20,327 nucleotides of DNA from Smittium mucronatum (lineage: Eukaryota > Kickxellomycota > Harpellomycetes > Harpellales > Legeriomycetaceae): NCBI GenBank assembly GCA_001953115.1, contig LSSL01005855.1, positions 1 through 20,327 on the forward strand, given 5' to 3'. Position numbers and translations under genes: made by a program. Shown here one piece after another: positions 8,427 through 20,282 of the stretch (positions are counted from its first letter, which is position 1; each line of letters begins with the position of its first letter). A model generated the notes under the pieces. It searched no databases, had not been told where the DNA came from, and saw only the letters and a program-made list of their open reading frames with translations.

Positions 8427-10495
8427 CTTTTATTTTTTGTTTATTATATTTTTAATAATATTTTTATAATATTTATTCTAAAATAAATAAATCACAGCCC
8501 CATATTTTAATTATTGCTTTATTTAATAAGCATGTTTAATATAAATAACCAATGTTATGATTATTTTTTTAACCTCCAACTCACTTTTATTTACGAAAGA
8601 AACTGATACGCGATATTTTAACAAAGCCAATATTTTTTTCTAATTTAGTTTTGCATATTCCAAAATTCCTTAAATTATTCTTAGTCTATTTATGGCATCC
8701 ATTTTCCGAAATTTTATTTACAAGCTTTTCTTATCATTCACCCGCCTTTCGATTCTGTATAAAAAAATTATGGTGTGTGTGGGGGGGGGGGGGTATTTTT
8801 TTCAAGTTTAAAAAAAATAACATGTCTAACTTGGGATTTTTTTTATCTAGAACTGATTCTTTTTTATTTTTAAGTTATAAATATTCAATATTTTGTTTTA
8901 TATATACAATTAATAATACAGAGATCAAAAAATCGCAAAAAATTCCTGCATAATATTTTTAGTTTTTTTTTTTTTCGATAATATTCTTACTTTTAATTAT
9001 ATTTATTAAGAAGATCTTTCTTTTTGTAATAAGAAAATAATCTTTCATTCAAATCCGATCTGTATTTTTGAGTCAATTTTTTTTGTTATTTTTGAAATTA
9101 GGAGCATGAAAGTTATATATTGTATATACAGGGTTCCTATAAACTTTTTTTAAGATAGATTTGTCATTTTTTGATTCAAAATTGATACAAAATATATTAA
9201 AGTATATTTATTAAAGAGAGTATAGCAATAAACTATGTATACAGATTTATTTGCTTTAAATTTGTAATATTTCACTTTAAATCATAATTATTCTCTGATA
9301 AAAATTTTTTTTTGATCAATTAAAAAAATTTCACCAATTATTAAATTAATAGTTCTATAAAGTCGAAAAGAAGCTTTCATATTAAATGTGTGGTTTAAAG
9401 TTTTAGCGTATCAATATTACATTTTAGAATAGCTTGAAAAAATATGGAACAATTAATTTAATAAATAGCCACTTATTTATTTTTTAAGGGGTTATTTTGA
9501 TATATATTCATTAATTATTATATTTAACCTAAATTAAACAAAAAAATCTATTAGCTTTATTTAACCAGTTATATTAACTATTTAATAAAATTTAAAAAAG
9601 CTGATGGTGTTTGGATCAATGGCCTTGGCATTTTTTTGAAAAAAATTCTAAGCATTTAACTTTAATCTTACTTTAAATAAGTAAAAAAAATTCGATAAAA
9701 ATTAATAGTATTATGAATCTATAAAAAAATCACAAGAAATTTAAGCGAGGGATAAATTAGATAAAAATAACTGAATACAAATTAACTCCATTTTAATGGC
9801 AATCAAGCTCTATATTGGTTATTTTTATTGATATTTGTTATCTCACATATATGATCGGCATTTTTTCCCCCTAGTTTACCTAAATTGAAATATATCTGTG
9901 TATATATGATTTCTAAATCAAAAATCTATTGATTATAGCTAACTTTTTATAGTACTAGGTAAAAATGTTTCATTATAACTAAAATTTATTAATATTTCAG
10001 TTCTCATTATAAAATATGAATACTCTAAGTATAAAATTATACCTTGTTGAATTAGATAGCTTCCTGAATTCATAATTATAAAAAATTAAAATTTAGATAA
10101 GTATAGAGGTGATACATTGTACTATGAAACTGACGTGACTTAAGCAATTAATTTACAAAACATTAATTTAAGTTGAAATAATGAAAAAAACCCCCCAGGA
10201 TCTACAATAATTTCTATAAAAAATAGTCGCGATATTTATTTTATAATAAGATTTAGTGATCAAGAGTTCTATAAATTTTAAAAATGTGTGAAATTGAACT
10301 TATATTTGAAATGAAAAAAGCGAGAAAGATTTAACATGCACTAAGTATATACTCTTTATTCTTTTGACGAATATGAGACATTATTTCAAGTATGAAAATT
10401 TTGGGAGGTACTTTAAAATTTAGGGACCGTATTTTTTTAATTTTACAAACTAAAATATTAAATATTAAGTCCCATTTTTTTCAAAAGATATCTAT
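8427..10495. other. A+T-rich stretch without a recognisable gene
   Basis: It holds the G13 run at 8781-8793 and a TTG-started frame of 100 codons (8651-8953) that crosses that run and is low in complexity, so I do not call it a gene. Near 9598 the string KLMVFGSMAL recalls the VMVWG block of Tc1/mariner transposases, but stops follow at once. A C6 run lies near 10191. Confidence 0.55.
8773..8793. repeat. (GT)4 followed by G13
   Basis: GTGTGTGT (8773-8780) runs into thirteen G (8781-8793), the longest G run in the window, in a setting where G is scarce. Confidence 0.95.
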
Positions 10496-10810
10496 CTATA
10501 TATTTAAAAAAGATATATAGTTAAGTAAGTATATTTTTATTAGAAATAATAAGGAGGGGTCATTGAAAATATATTGTAACGTATTATTTATAACAGACCT
10601 ACAGGTGTTTTCCGAAATGGAAAAATAATTTATATGGGAAAGCACCATTGAAGATTTTTTATATTCATATATGCTCAAAATTTTCAAAAAACATTTTTTT
10701 TTTGAAAAAATAGCTATAAGTGGGTAGTGTGTCAAAAGATAGATATCAGTGGTTCCAGGTGGGAGATGATCTTCCTCCATTTTCGTGACTGGACGATTTA
10801 TAATCGACAT
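10496..10810 (-). CDS. Hypothetical 104-codon open frame, possibly a relic
   Basis: This is the longest ATG-started frame in the window. The first third is polar and protein-like (KMEEDHLPPGTTDIYLL), the middle has ordinary composition (SSMVLSHINYFSISE), and the end is I/L/F-rich like background. No family is recognised, and no signal peptide or clear membrane segment is seen. A TAG lies a few codons upstream of the ATG. About half of the same DNA is also fairly open on the plus strand (FLHFRDWTIYNRHF, about 10760-10830), so the coding strand is uncertain. By length alone an open frame like this is expected less than once in the window. It could be a true small gene, a decayed one, or chance. 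Confidence 0.22.
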   Translation of the reverse strand: MSIINRPVTKMEEDHLPPGTTDIYLLTHYPLIAIFSKKKCFLKILSIYEYKKSSMVLSHINYFSISENTCRSVINNTLQYIFNDPSLLFLIKIYLLNYISFLNI

Positions 10811-11129
10811 TTCTGTGAGAAGAATAATCTAATCGAGTTATAGAGACTTTTTGATAAAAATTATTAATAATTATAAAACTTGATATAAACCCAGTCACGT
10901 TGAATTTTCCTAATTTCAGATAAAGGCTATTTTGACCTCGAAAAAAATTCAGGGCGGTTATTCCAAAAAGGTTAAATGAAAAAGATATTAAGATAAAGTT
11001 GTTATATTCTGCGAATTATCGTATTAACTCGTAGTTATTAGATATTCGAACTACCATTAATCAGAATAATTTGAATCATTGGTAAAAATTTATATTTGAG
11101 AATTTATTTGAAAAACTCGAGTCTTTTTC

Positions 11130-11463
11130 ATGTCTATAAATGATACCCATAGGGGATCTCTTGACTCTATAGAAAATTTTATAGATATAGCCATACTCTA
11201 ACAATTTTTAGCATATCGAAGTCGCAGTTGAGATTGGAAGAATTCAGGTTTTATGATTTAACAATAATGGGAGATATAGAAATTTTGAAGAGAAAAAAGA
11301 AGTTAAAAAGAAGATTATTAGAAAATTTAAAAAAATAAATAGAGCGGAAACTGAACCTGCTAGGTCATCAAACTTTAACTATAGCAAAATATTGCATAAA
11401 TATAAAATTTGAAATGCACAAAACCTCTCAGATGATAGTTTTAATTTAACTAGTGGTGTTTAA
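11130..11463 (+). pseudogene. Coding-like relic, unidentified (retroelement-like)
   Basis: Two adjoining plus-strand segments have protein-like composition. 11130-11201 includes SLDSIENFIDIAIL and then TAA. A frame change leads to 11212-11460, which has two TGA stops (11254, 11410) and strings HIEVAVEIGRIQVL, NFEEKKEVKKKIIRKFKK, AETEPARSSNFNYSKI and NAQNLSDDSFNLTSG. Local G+C is higher than in the flanks. The first string is faintly like the helix of Ty3/gypsy Gag proteins that ends in an AI-x-D motif, and the basic block could follow it, but no zinc knuckle is visible. I cannot name the gene. The minus strand has a competing but less convincing frame. Confidence 0.3.
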
Positions 11464-12044
11464 TGGATCTAAAAAAATTTTCTTTTATTTATATATCTAC
11501 TTTCTTATATTAACAAATTAAACTTTCTAAATTCTATTTAGTAATTTTTCATTATTATTTTTATTTTAGTTCCCATTAACTTTAAATTGGAATATTTTTT
11601 AAAAATCAATTACATAAATATCAAAAAATGATATAAAATGCTCTTTAAGGTGTATTTTGATATCTATCTCTATTTATTTTCTAAGGAACTTTGAAAAATC
11701 AAATAATTGCTGAATATTGCAAACATTTACTATTGGAATAAGAAAATGGGATTAAGTCTATTAAATGGAATATTCAAAATTAGAACTAAGCAAGCAAATA
11801 ATTCCACCCCTTTTTATTAAAAAGTTATAAATTATTCAAATATGTCGGTTTCCAATTAAGCTTCTCTTTTATAATTCAAATTTCTTATATAAAATTTTAA
11901 TAAAAATATGAACTGAATATCTTTATTTTTAGAAATAAGTATAATATTTTGATTCTATTATAAATTTTTCTATTGAAGATAAAAAATGTTATTCTCTTAA
12001 TTATATAAAAATAAAGTTTAGCTAAGTACTTATTATATTTTTTT
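11464..12044. other. A+T-rich stretch without a recognisable gene
   Basis: Dense stop codons on both strands; no structured RNA or repeat was recognised. Confidence 0.6.
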
Positions 12045-12089
12045 TATTTGTAAGGATCAGGTTTAATGAGATAATTTTTATAATAAAAG
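12045..12089 (+). repeat. 45-bp direct repeat, internal copy
   Basis: It begins TATTTGTAAGGATCAGGTTT and ends ATAAAAG. It aligns without gaps to the last 45 bases of the window with three mismatches, and the first 24 bases are identical. Sequence to the right here (GGCAAACGGATATACC) cannot be compared because the other copy is cut off. Confidence 0.9.
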
Positions 12090-13849
12090 GCAAACGGATA
12101 TACCAGTTAAAAATATGAAAGATAGAGAATGAGTCAATTTGAAAAGCTTAGTCATTTCAAAATTACTAATCTTCCTTATTTATACCATTTGCTATTTTCT
12201 AAAGGACAATTAAGCTTATGAGAGGCTTTCTATATTGGATGAAATATTAAATATGTGTACTTAACCTATTGTTTCATTGCAATATGCTTAATTTAATTTA
12301 ATTTTTTTATGACTTGGATCAGTCAAATGATTAATCGATGCTTTTTTTTAAAAAAAAATCTTATATAAAGCGCTTAATTAAAACATCCTGAAATCGGAAA
12401 AATAATTTTGAAAAAAAACACCTCTGAATTCTAAAAGTTTTTTTATTTATAAATCCTAATATGTTAAAATTTTAAGTTTTTTTAAAATCATTCTTCGCCT
12501 AGAGAGATATTTTTTTTATATCTAAAATGGCTATTTTTTATACAGAAAAAAAATCTAAAACTATATAAAGCATTTTATTAATCTTATCAATTCGTTTTTT
12601 TAAATTAAAATCCTGTAATCATGAGCTCATTGGGTGTGCATATACGAATATTCAGTCAAAAAAAACTTTTATAAACCTATATCTTATTTCAAAACTCTAT
12701 AAGTATGTCGTTTAATGTCAGGGATTTTTTATTGGATACTATTGTCTTAGTAGTCGAAAATTTGTGTAAATTTATCTTAATTAGAAAATATTTTTATTCA
12801 TAATATAATTGGGACTTTTTATGCTTAATTCCACTATATATGTTCAAATAAATGGAAAAAATTCTTTCGGAAGTCTATTTTTTTCATTATTTATATGAAA
12901 AGTATGAAATAATATATATATAAACATTAATTTACTGCTTTACAGTATTAAAAAAAAAATCGGTTTTATACTATCATAGCCTTTTTTGGATTTTGAAGCG
13001 AAAATTATGAGTTTATCTTTTGTAAACTTGTATCTCTTGAGGTACATGTGAAAATTTATTCATTACAGTTTCCGATTTTCAATTAAATATATTTAAAATT
13101 ATTGGATATTTTTCTAAATATTAATAAGAAATTATATATGATTAAGATTTTTTTACTGAAAAAAACACAGATATGGAATATTTCCTCTTTTTTTTTGTTT
13201 AATCGTCATTTTTTCTAATTTTATTTGGAAAACTCTAATTTTCTCATGCTAAAAAATAAAGTTTTTAATTTTAATAGACCATTTTACACTAAAAATATTC
13301 TCTTCTATCGGTGTAGAGTTCTAAATGGTTAATGTAACAGAGTTTTTACCGATTTAAAATTTAATGAAAATATTTACATCGCCTCAATTAAAAATTTTTA
13401 ACTTTTTATGATAAAAAATTTTAAATTGCTTTATGTAACATTCATCCAAATTAAGACTTTAGATTATGTAATCCTATCTACAATGTGATCTAATAAATTT
13501 AATAAATTCTATTTCAAAACGGTGTAATAAATTTGCTGCAAAAGAATTTTTTTTCATATTGTTTTAAATTGAAGCTAATTGTGAGATTAAATTTGAGAAC
13601 AAAAAATCCCCTATTAATAAATTAATAATTGCATAATATGGTTATATGCCTCTAAGATTAATGTAATCTTTTTTGTGCTCTATCTGAAATCTAATTGAAA
13701 AAGAACTTTTCCATAGTCAAAAAATGCAAGATTTATTAGAGCTAATAAACTTTCCGAATAGTTTTTTTTGGAAAAAATGTAATATTTTTTTGTTAAATCA
13801 ACTAAAAATTCTTAACTATATGGTATTGATGAGGCTATGTCATACGAAG
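12090..13849. other. A+T-rich stretch without a recognisable gene
   Basis: A 48-codon open run at 12569-12712 includes SCNHELIGCAYTNIQSKK, which is protein-like, but runs of this length are common by chance here. No other feature was recognised. Confidence 0.55.
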
Positions 13850-13881
13850 ATCTCTATTTTTTTTTTAAAAAAAATAGAGAT
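13850..13881. repeat. Perfect 15-bp stem hairpin, A/T-rich
   Basis: ATCTCTATTTTTTTT (13850-13864), two T, then the exact reverse complement (13867-13881). The outer seven pairs are not a simple A or T run, which makes a chance homopolymer fold less likely. Confidence 0.85.
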
Positions 13882-15573
13882 TTAAATTTTTTTTATCCAA
13901 AACATTTATTAAATTTACGTCATTTCGCCTTGAAATAGGAATTTTTTAAGGTATAATTAAAAATTTTATAGATTTTTATATCCAAAAACATTACTGATTA
14001 TATTCCATTTTATAATTTTTCCTTCGTAATAAGGCTACTACAAAGATTTCAGATTAAAATGATATCATTTATTAAACTTACTAAATATTAGAATTTAAAG
14101 TTATAAAACCTAATGGAAAATAATAATATGCCATTTTTGGCCATATAAAACACATATTTCAGAAAATCATAGGATAAATTGATATTTTTTTAGCGAATTA
14201 AATTTTCTTATTCATATTATTACGAAAATCGTCACCAATTTCTTAAAAAGTTTGTTTTTCTTAAAATTGAGCTATTTAATAAGAACAATTTTTTTAATCG
14301 AAATCTGGGGAAGTTAACGAAAGAAATTTTTTATTTTTAATACTTTGTTTTTTATTCATTGAATTAAATTTTATTAAAAAAATGAAATTTTGTTAATTGA
14401 TCTCTAGTAACGAATTAAGCTGAGAAAAAAAAATTCAAGCCAATGAATTCAAAAATACTCAAAACTATGTTTTTTCTGAGCACTAATACGTCAAACATAA
14501 TTTGTTACGATAATTTCTCATTTTTTCTTAAACTTTAGCATTTATTTCTTGTTAGAGTTAATTTTTCCACAAATAAAACGTTGGAATGTTAATATTTATT
14601 ATATCAAATTTACCTATGAAAAAAATCAATAAAAATGAAAATTATTAATGATTTATTTGAAGCTATTAAAACAATAAAAAAAACATCTTTAACGGTACAT
14701 AGATTTTTTTCTTGGTATTATCCAAATTTTTAGAAGTCTCTTTTTCATAAGCCAAACTTTAAAATTTAAAAACAAAATATCTATTTATTAGTTATAATTT
14801 TTCTATAAGATGTATATTCTATAAAAATCACCAATAAAAAATAATTTGAACATATTTGACAAGTTAATTTTTTCTTCAAAATAATCCTACTAATTTTTTT
14901 TTTTAATTTTTATTGAAATTGTTTCTGATGGCTGGCATATCTCCTAAGTGAAATTTTTTCTCTATAAGAGGGGGGGGGGATATCGATAGAACTTAAGAAA
15001 ATGGTAATTAATATTTGTTTTATAATCATTTTTTGAATAATTTCAGAATCGAAAGATTTCTTTTGTAACCTTTGATATATTTTTAACCGAATTTTTTAAA
15101 ATAATATAAATATTTAAAAAAAAAACAACTTAAAATGGCCTCCATACAATTATATCTATAACAAAATTCGCATATAAAACTTTTCGTATTAGCTAATTAA
15201 AGATCAGAAAATAAAAAATGATATCTGATTGCTATTGAAGTTATATTTTAAATTGATTAATATTATAATAACTTTAAATTAATGATATATTACAGATATA
15301 AATTGAGAGATTAACTTTAAAAAAAAAAAATTCTAAAAAATCCTGATTGTATTTTTATCTAATTTTACATGAATTCTCTGTAAAAGAAAAAAAAAGCAAT
15401 ATTTAATCGAATTTAAAAATTATAGTTTATATTAATTTATAGTTTATAAAATTTCCCAAAATAATTTTCAAATAATAATACAAATTATAAGTACTTTAAA
15501 TTCAGAATTAACTGTGAAAACTAGTTTGTGGTTTTGACTTTGATTTTTACGAAAATAATTCGAAATTTATGAA
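13882..15573. other. A+T-rich stretch without a recognisable gene
   Basis: It contains the G10 run at 14970-14979 and long A and T runs. No coding or RNA feature was recognised on either strand. Confidence 0.6.
14970..14979. repeat. G10 homopolymer
   Basis: Ten consecutive G after AGA, followed by ATATCGATAG. It is isolated within A+T-rich DNA, like the other G/C runs of this window. Confidence 0.95.
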
Positions 15574-15684
15574 TTAAGAGATAGTGATATTTAAGCGGAT
15601 GTGAGAATTTTTTGTGAAGTTTATCTCCTCATGATCTCGATCCAAATTTTCGGAAAATTTGTCCGTAAATAATAGAAAAATGAT
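15574..15684 (-). pseudogene. 36-codon coding-like scrap, weakly integrase-like
   Basis: The minus strand between TAG and TAA reads FTDKFSENLDRDHEEINF, then NSHIRLNITIS. The spacing of TDK-x-SE-N and the later I-LNIT recalls the TDxGxEF...F...NI-x-LNIT part of retroelement integrase cores, but the glycine and phenylalanines are missing. No matching upstream Asp or downstream Glu block was found. The plus strand of the same DNA is also open for about 25 codons. It may be chance. Confidence 0.18.
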
Positions 15685-15703
15685 CTATAATAGAAATAAT
15701 ATT

Positions 15704-18700
15704 CTATCCAATAATATAATATTAAAAATCAACACCTATAAAACCGTAATTTACCAAAAAAAAATTAATAAGAACTTTTTATTTACTACTTTTTATTAAA
15801 ATTTAAATAGTAATATTTTCTTGTTAGTCTAAAAATTTAGCTTTATTGACTTTTTATTAATACAATAAAAAAACCCCCGCTTTATCCGGGATAAATATAG
15901 TTATTTTGTATCAGATTAATATTATGTAATTTTAAATTTTATTGATTATTGAAAGATTGTTATCAACTCTTAAATTTCTGTACTCTTGCATATTGATGGC
16001 TAATTAGAGTCAAAATTCTATAGAAAACTATTCGATTTTATAAATCATATCCGCTTAGAGACTTTTTTTTCTTAAGAAACTAATGGTTAATACATCCAAA
16101 AATTAAAGTTTTATGAGATAGAAACTCCTATTTCAAAAAATAAAATATTTATCTTTTAACTTAGTGATACTATTAAAAAAAAAATTGTTTTGTGCGAGCT
16201 ATTCAATTAATTGTATTATACAATTAAAATTCAGAGTGTATTGATTTGGGTCTATTATAGCTAAAAAGGATCAAATTAACACTAAAATAATATATTATCA
16301 ACTTAAGGGTTACATTAATGATAAATTAAAAAAATAAATATATTGAAAATAAATACATAAATTAACAAATCGAGAGAAAAATAATGATTATAGTATCAAT
16401 AAAAGTTTTAATTACTTCCATAAAAATCAGATTTTTTTTTAAATAAAATTGAGAATTATATGCATAAAGTGTTTTATTAATGTTAATTAGAGTAATTATA
16501 GTAATTAGCCACCAAAAATAATAAAAGTCCAAATTTAAAAAAAAATGAGACCTACAACATTAATAATATTACATCTATAATTTTTAAACTTTGTATCAAT
16601 CCTTATTTAGGAACTTAAATATCAAATTTATACCACTTTAAAATATTTAATGAATAATTTATAAAATATTTATAAATTAATTAATAGCTTTTTATGCCAG
16701 AAAAATCCGTAAAAATTTGATAATATCTTGATAATTGGTTAAAAACCTTTGGATTATTAATTTTTTACTTGTAAAAATTAATGATCAGTGCTTTAATTAA
16801 TAGAATGAAATTTGTGCACCTCAGGTTTCATCTCTGATACTTAGAAATCTGAAAATTGAAATATGATGTTTTTTTTTAAGTTTAAGATTTTCAGAAAATG
16901 ATGGATCCACATATTTAAATTATACGTCTACTTTTTTATCATTAAATATCTATAATAATAATAATAATAAGCACTTTATTGGAAAGATGCCTCATTTTAT
17001 TTTTGGCAACCAATAGTATTGAGAAATCACATTGATATAAAATATTTATCAGCGACTGAAATTGAACCTAATTTTGTCATACATCCTTGATAAGTTCTAC
17101 CATTCATTCAAATTTGAAAGAAAAAAAGTACCAAAATCTCCAGTAAAAGATATTTTTCCGTTTACTAGTATATTTATAATAAATTTTCTAAATTTAATCT
17201 TTTTAAATTTACAAATAGAAAATAAAAATTGAAGAAAATATCTTTATTTTTAGTATGCAGTGGATTTTTAGCTTAATTATCTTAATAAAAGTGTCTATAT
17301 TTTAATTCATTTCATTTATCGTTAAAAATATGAATTTCAATTTTTAAATTACAAAAATCAAAATTTAAATTCGTATTAGTAGTAAAAAATGAATATAGCA
17401 CACAATCCACGACACTTTAATGGTATATTCATTGAATATTTAAAACTAACATCAACTTAATCAATTACTCTAACCATTCGCATGAAAAGTATAGTTACTT
17501 TTTTTAGGGTATTATTGAGTGGAATTTATGTTTTAAAGATTTAAAAAGGCAATTATTATTAAATTTGGGTTTATAAAGGCCAATAATATGGTAAAAAGAT
17601 CTCCAAAACTTATTCATTTCAAAAACAAGCAATTTTATTTGTAAATTACATATATAAATAACAATTTTCAGATAAACATGTATGAATCTAGGGTATTATT
17701 GAAAATATACGTTATGTAAACTTGTTTTTATAGAGCATATAGTAAATTTTTCTGTCGTTTTTTCTGATATGGTGGATGTTTTTTGACTTTATAAAATATT
17801 GTTTTTGGTGCATTTAGTAATGAAAAAACATTATAAGTCATATCTAAGTGTATTAAAATAGTACTATTTTAATTAAATTGGTGATATAAAATAAAAAATA
17901 TTGAATTAAAAAAAAAATTGGTTACACATGTTCTACATATCATTCGACTTAAGATAAAACATGCTGGATAAATAAAATTTAAATATAGCTTAAAAACATC
18001 ATTGGGTGTTTAATTTATCTTAATCCGTGTTTTGGGATTACAAAACAACTGAAATTATGATTATATGTTAACATAGCTTTAATAAAACATGAGAATGTGA
18101 AAGAACGAAAATTAGGTAATAAGTATGTAAAAAAGTTTGTGATAATACTCTATATTAATTTAGATAATTATTTGGCTTATTTAGAAAAATAAAATTTGTA
18201 GCCGAATCTGAAAATTCTAAGGTGTGTAACATACTGAAATTATAGTTCAAAAAAGATATTAAACTGCGGCTATACATCTTCAAAAGATCTGAATACAAAA
18301 AAATAATTTCCTCTGTACTGTTCTATCGGTTTTCGATTTAGGAAACAATAGTTTAACATATTTTTATACATGAAATTAGAATCTGTTGATTTTTAAGCCT
18401 GATATGATAAGAGAAAATACAAAAATTCAATAATTAAAATTTAGTATCAATAGAATAATTTATTTGCCGATAGATCGAGTTAGCTCAAAAAATCAAACGT
18501 AAATTTTATGGAAATTTTAAAGATCAAATTGATTGTGGGGGTGAGAGAGAAAGAAAGGGAAATTTTATTTTTTATATTTTTGAAACTTTTAGATTAAAAA
18601 ATATTTTATATATAAATAAAAAAATATAAGCGATTTCTATTGGTTAATTTTTTTGTAATAATGTGTTTATTAGAAAACTTATTCTGGTCTAAAAAATAAT

Positions 18701-18736
18701 ATACTAGGCTATATTCATAATGATATATTATAAGAA
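15704..18736. other. A+T-rich stretch without a recognisable gene
   Basis: It includes a short C/G palindrome (CCCG...CGGG, about 15874-15889), an ATA trinucleotide run at 16952-16970, and a purine-rich spot near 18535-18560 (GTGGGGGTGAGAGAGAAAG). No gene or RNA was recognised. Confidence 0.55.
16952..16970. repeat. ATA trinucleotide microsatellite
   Basis: About six ATA units in a pure run. No context suggests function. Confidence 0.85.
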
Positions 18737-18901
18737 TTAGAGGTAACCATCAGAGTCCCTGATTTTTGATTCTGATGTAGCCGTTATTTTTTCAAAAGAT
18801 GATATCTTTGAAAATCTGCAACAAAAAATTTCATTTTTATCTATAAATAAGCTTATTTCTCTAAGATACTTGGACCTTTGCTTATTTATATTAAATCTCA
18901 T
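18737..18901 (-). CDS. 54-codon ATG frame at the 3' end of the relic
   Basis: This ATG-started frame ends in TAA and has balanced composition: two adjacent cysteines (IFCCRFSKI), a charged start (RFNINKQRSKYLREIS) and a polar end (SKIRDSDGYL). The frame stays open for 11 codons upstream of the ATG (QKRHEKV), so the ATG is probably internal to the decayed gene rather than a start. It is listed because it is the cleanest coding-like segment of the right half of the window. Confidence 0.25.
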   Translation of the reverse strand: MRFNINKQRSKYLREISLFIDKNEIFCCRFSKISSFEKITATSESKIRDSDGYL

Positions 18902-19934
18902 AACTTTTTCGTGCCTCTTTTGGATTATTTTAAATTATTTTAACATAATAATGTCTTAAAAGCTTCAAATAATTCATTCACAAAGGGGACCTTAATATAA
19001 AAAAAATTGATAATGAAAAACATATGTCTATAAAATTTCAGGGTTATAAATATATTCTCTGTATTTACCTCTCATGGATTTAAAGAAAAATTTAATCCCA
19101 TTGAAGCTTTTTTTTTTTTATTACGAAAAATCTAATAAAATCTGATGGATTATTATCCGGCCCGGTTTACAGTTGTGAAGTTTTTGATTTTATTTGAGTG
19201 ATATAAGATTCTTGGGCTTGTTTATTTCTATTACAAGTTTTTTGATCTTTTTTTTTGATATAAAAACTTTGGATTTTTTCATCTAAAACTTATGTAGCCT
19301 TTATCTTCCAATAGTTCCCACTCTTCATAACCTTCATTATCTTCTCCTGTTTTGTAATAGCTAGGGACTTTTTTCAAAAAAAATTCTTACATTTATTTTC
19401 CATTTTGCTTGTTATAGATATATCTTGTAATGAAAACTCTAAAATGGGATTAATAAATGTACTTATTCCATCCAGGAACACAGATATTTCTCTTTTTACT
19501 CAATAATGATTGATTTTTTATTAGTAGAAATTTATCCATCTTGGAACAAACCAGAAGGTCTGTTTATATAAAAAACTATAAATTTGATCATCAATGCCAC
19601 TTTTTTATGACTATAATTAAATATTGATTGTCAAAATCGAGTCTTATTTTTAAATGACAGAGATAATAGTCTAATAAAGTCTTGATAACAACTTTTGATG
19701 TAAGTTTAGATATATTACAATCCGAAAAGCAATATTAAAAAAAATCTGGACCCAGATTTTTTACTTAAAGCATGGCATAAATTTTTCATTAAAATAAGCC
19801 ATTTTTCCATACGAATGAATTTTGACTGTCTCATCTTTCTCATTTCTGCTTTTATAAAGATTATTTCGCATAATAAATGAATTTAATCGAATTTTTCTAT
19901 TTTGAAACCTGAAAGGGAATATATTTCCTCTGGG
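18737..19934 (-). pseudogene. Decayed protein-coding gene, family unidentified
   Basis: The minus strand shows a chain of open segments in changing frames, with more D, E, N, Q, T and C than chance A+T-rich frames. From 5' to 3': 19674-19934, 86 sense codons with one TAA (QNRKIRLNSFIMRNNLYK, DETVKIHSYGKMAYFNEK); 19377-19499 (REISVFLDGISTFINPILEF, MENKCKNFF); 19282-19386 (YYKTGEDNEGYEEWELLEDK); 19095-19289 (DQKTCNRNKQAQESYITQ, then TAA, TGPDNNPSD); 18943-19071 (VPFVNELFEAFKTLL); 18740-18934 (KQRSKYLREISLFIDKNE, ATATSES-type tail with IRDSDGYL). It has at least five stops or frame changes. No zinc finger, catalytic motif or signal peptide is recognised. I could not place it in a transposon or host family. 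Single segments of 40 codons are not rare by chance; the run of six on one strand is what supports the call. Confidence 0.42.
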
Positions 19935-20282
19935 TTATGCATCATCTAATTATGTAATTCATGATATCTTTTTATTCTTATTCACTTGAATATTCAATTG
20001 ATATATTGGATACTGCGATTAAAACCATATGATTTATATTTAGTAATTTCTTTTTATTTATTAATATCCAAAACTCTTCTTTATTTAGATGTATTTTGAG
20101 TATGATTTTTTTTGAATATAAATTATTTTTTTAAAAAAAAAAAAACTATAGTATTGAAAATAATTTGTGTTTTTGTGTGTTTTTGATAATAAGGTACTTT
20201 TAAAAAAAAATTATATATCTTATTCTTGATTCTAATACAAATTCGATTAAAACAAACAAATTTTAAATACTGGAAACTAATA
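19935..20282. other. A+T-rich end region
   Basis: Long A and T runs with TTTGTGTGTTTTTG near 20170. No feature is recognised between the relic gene and the terminal repeat. Confidence 0.55.

Noticed and set aside
8651..8953. 100-codon frame on the plus strand
   Set aside because: It starts at TTG, crosses the G13 run (encoding a glycine block) and is otherwise low-complexity F/S/I/K. It resembles background more than protein.
9598..9900. KLMVFGSMAL string, like the VMVWG block of Tc1/mariner transposases
   Set aside because: Stops follow within a few codons. No Asp-Asp-Glu/Asp blocks with proper spacing were found up- or downstream, and no terminal inverted repeats.
11341..11460. Minus-strand FDDLAGSV string, like a reverse-transcriptase DD motif
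   Set aside because: The plus strand of the same DNA is the more convincing frame, and no other reverse-transcriptase block was seen nearby.
12569..12712. 48-codon open run with NHELIGCAYTNIQSKK
   Set aside because: Many runs of this length are expected by chance, and the flanking frames do not continue the pattern.
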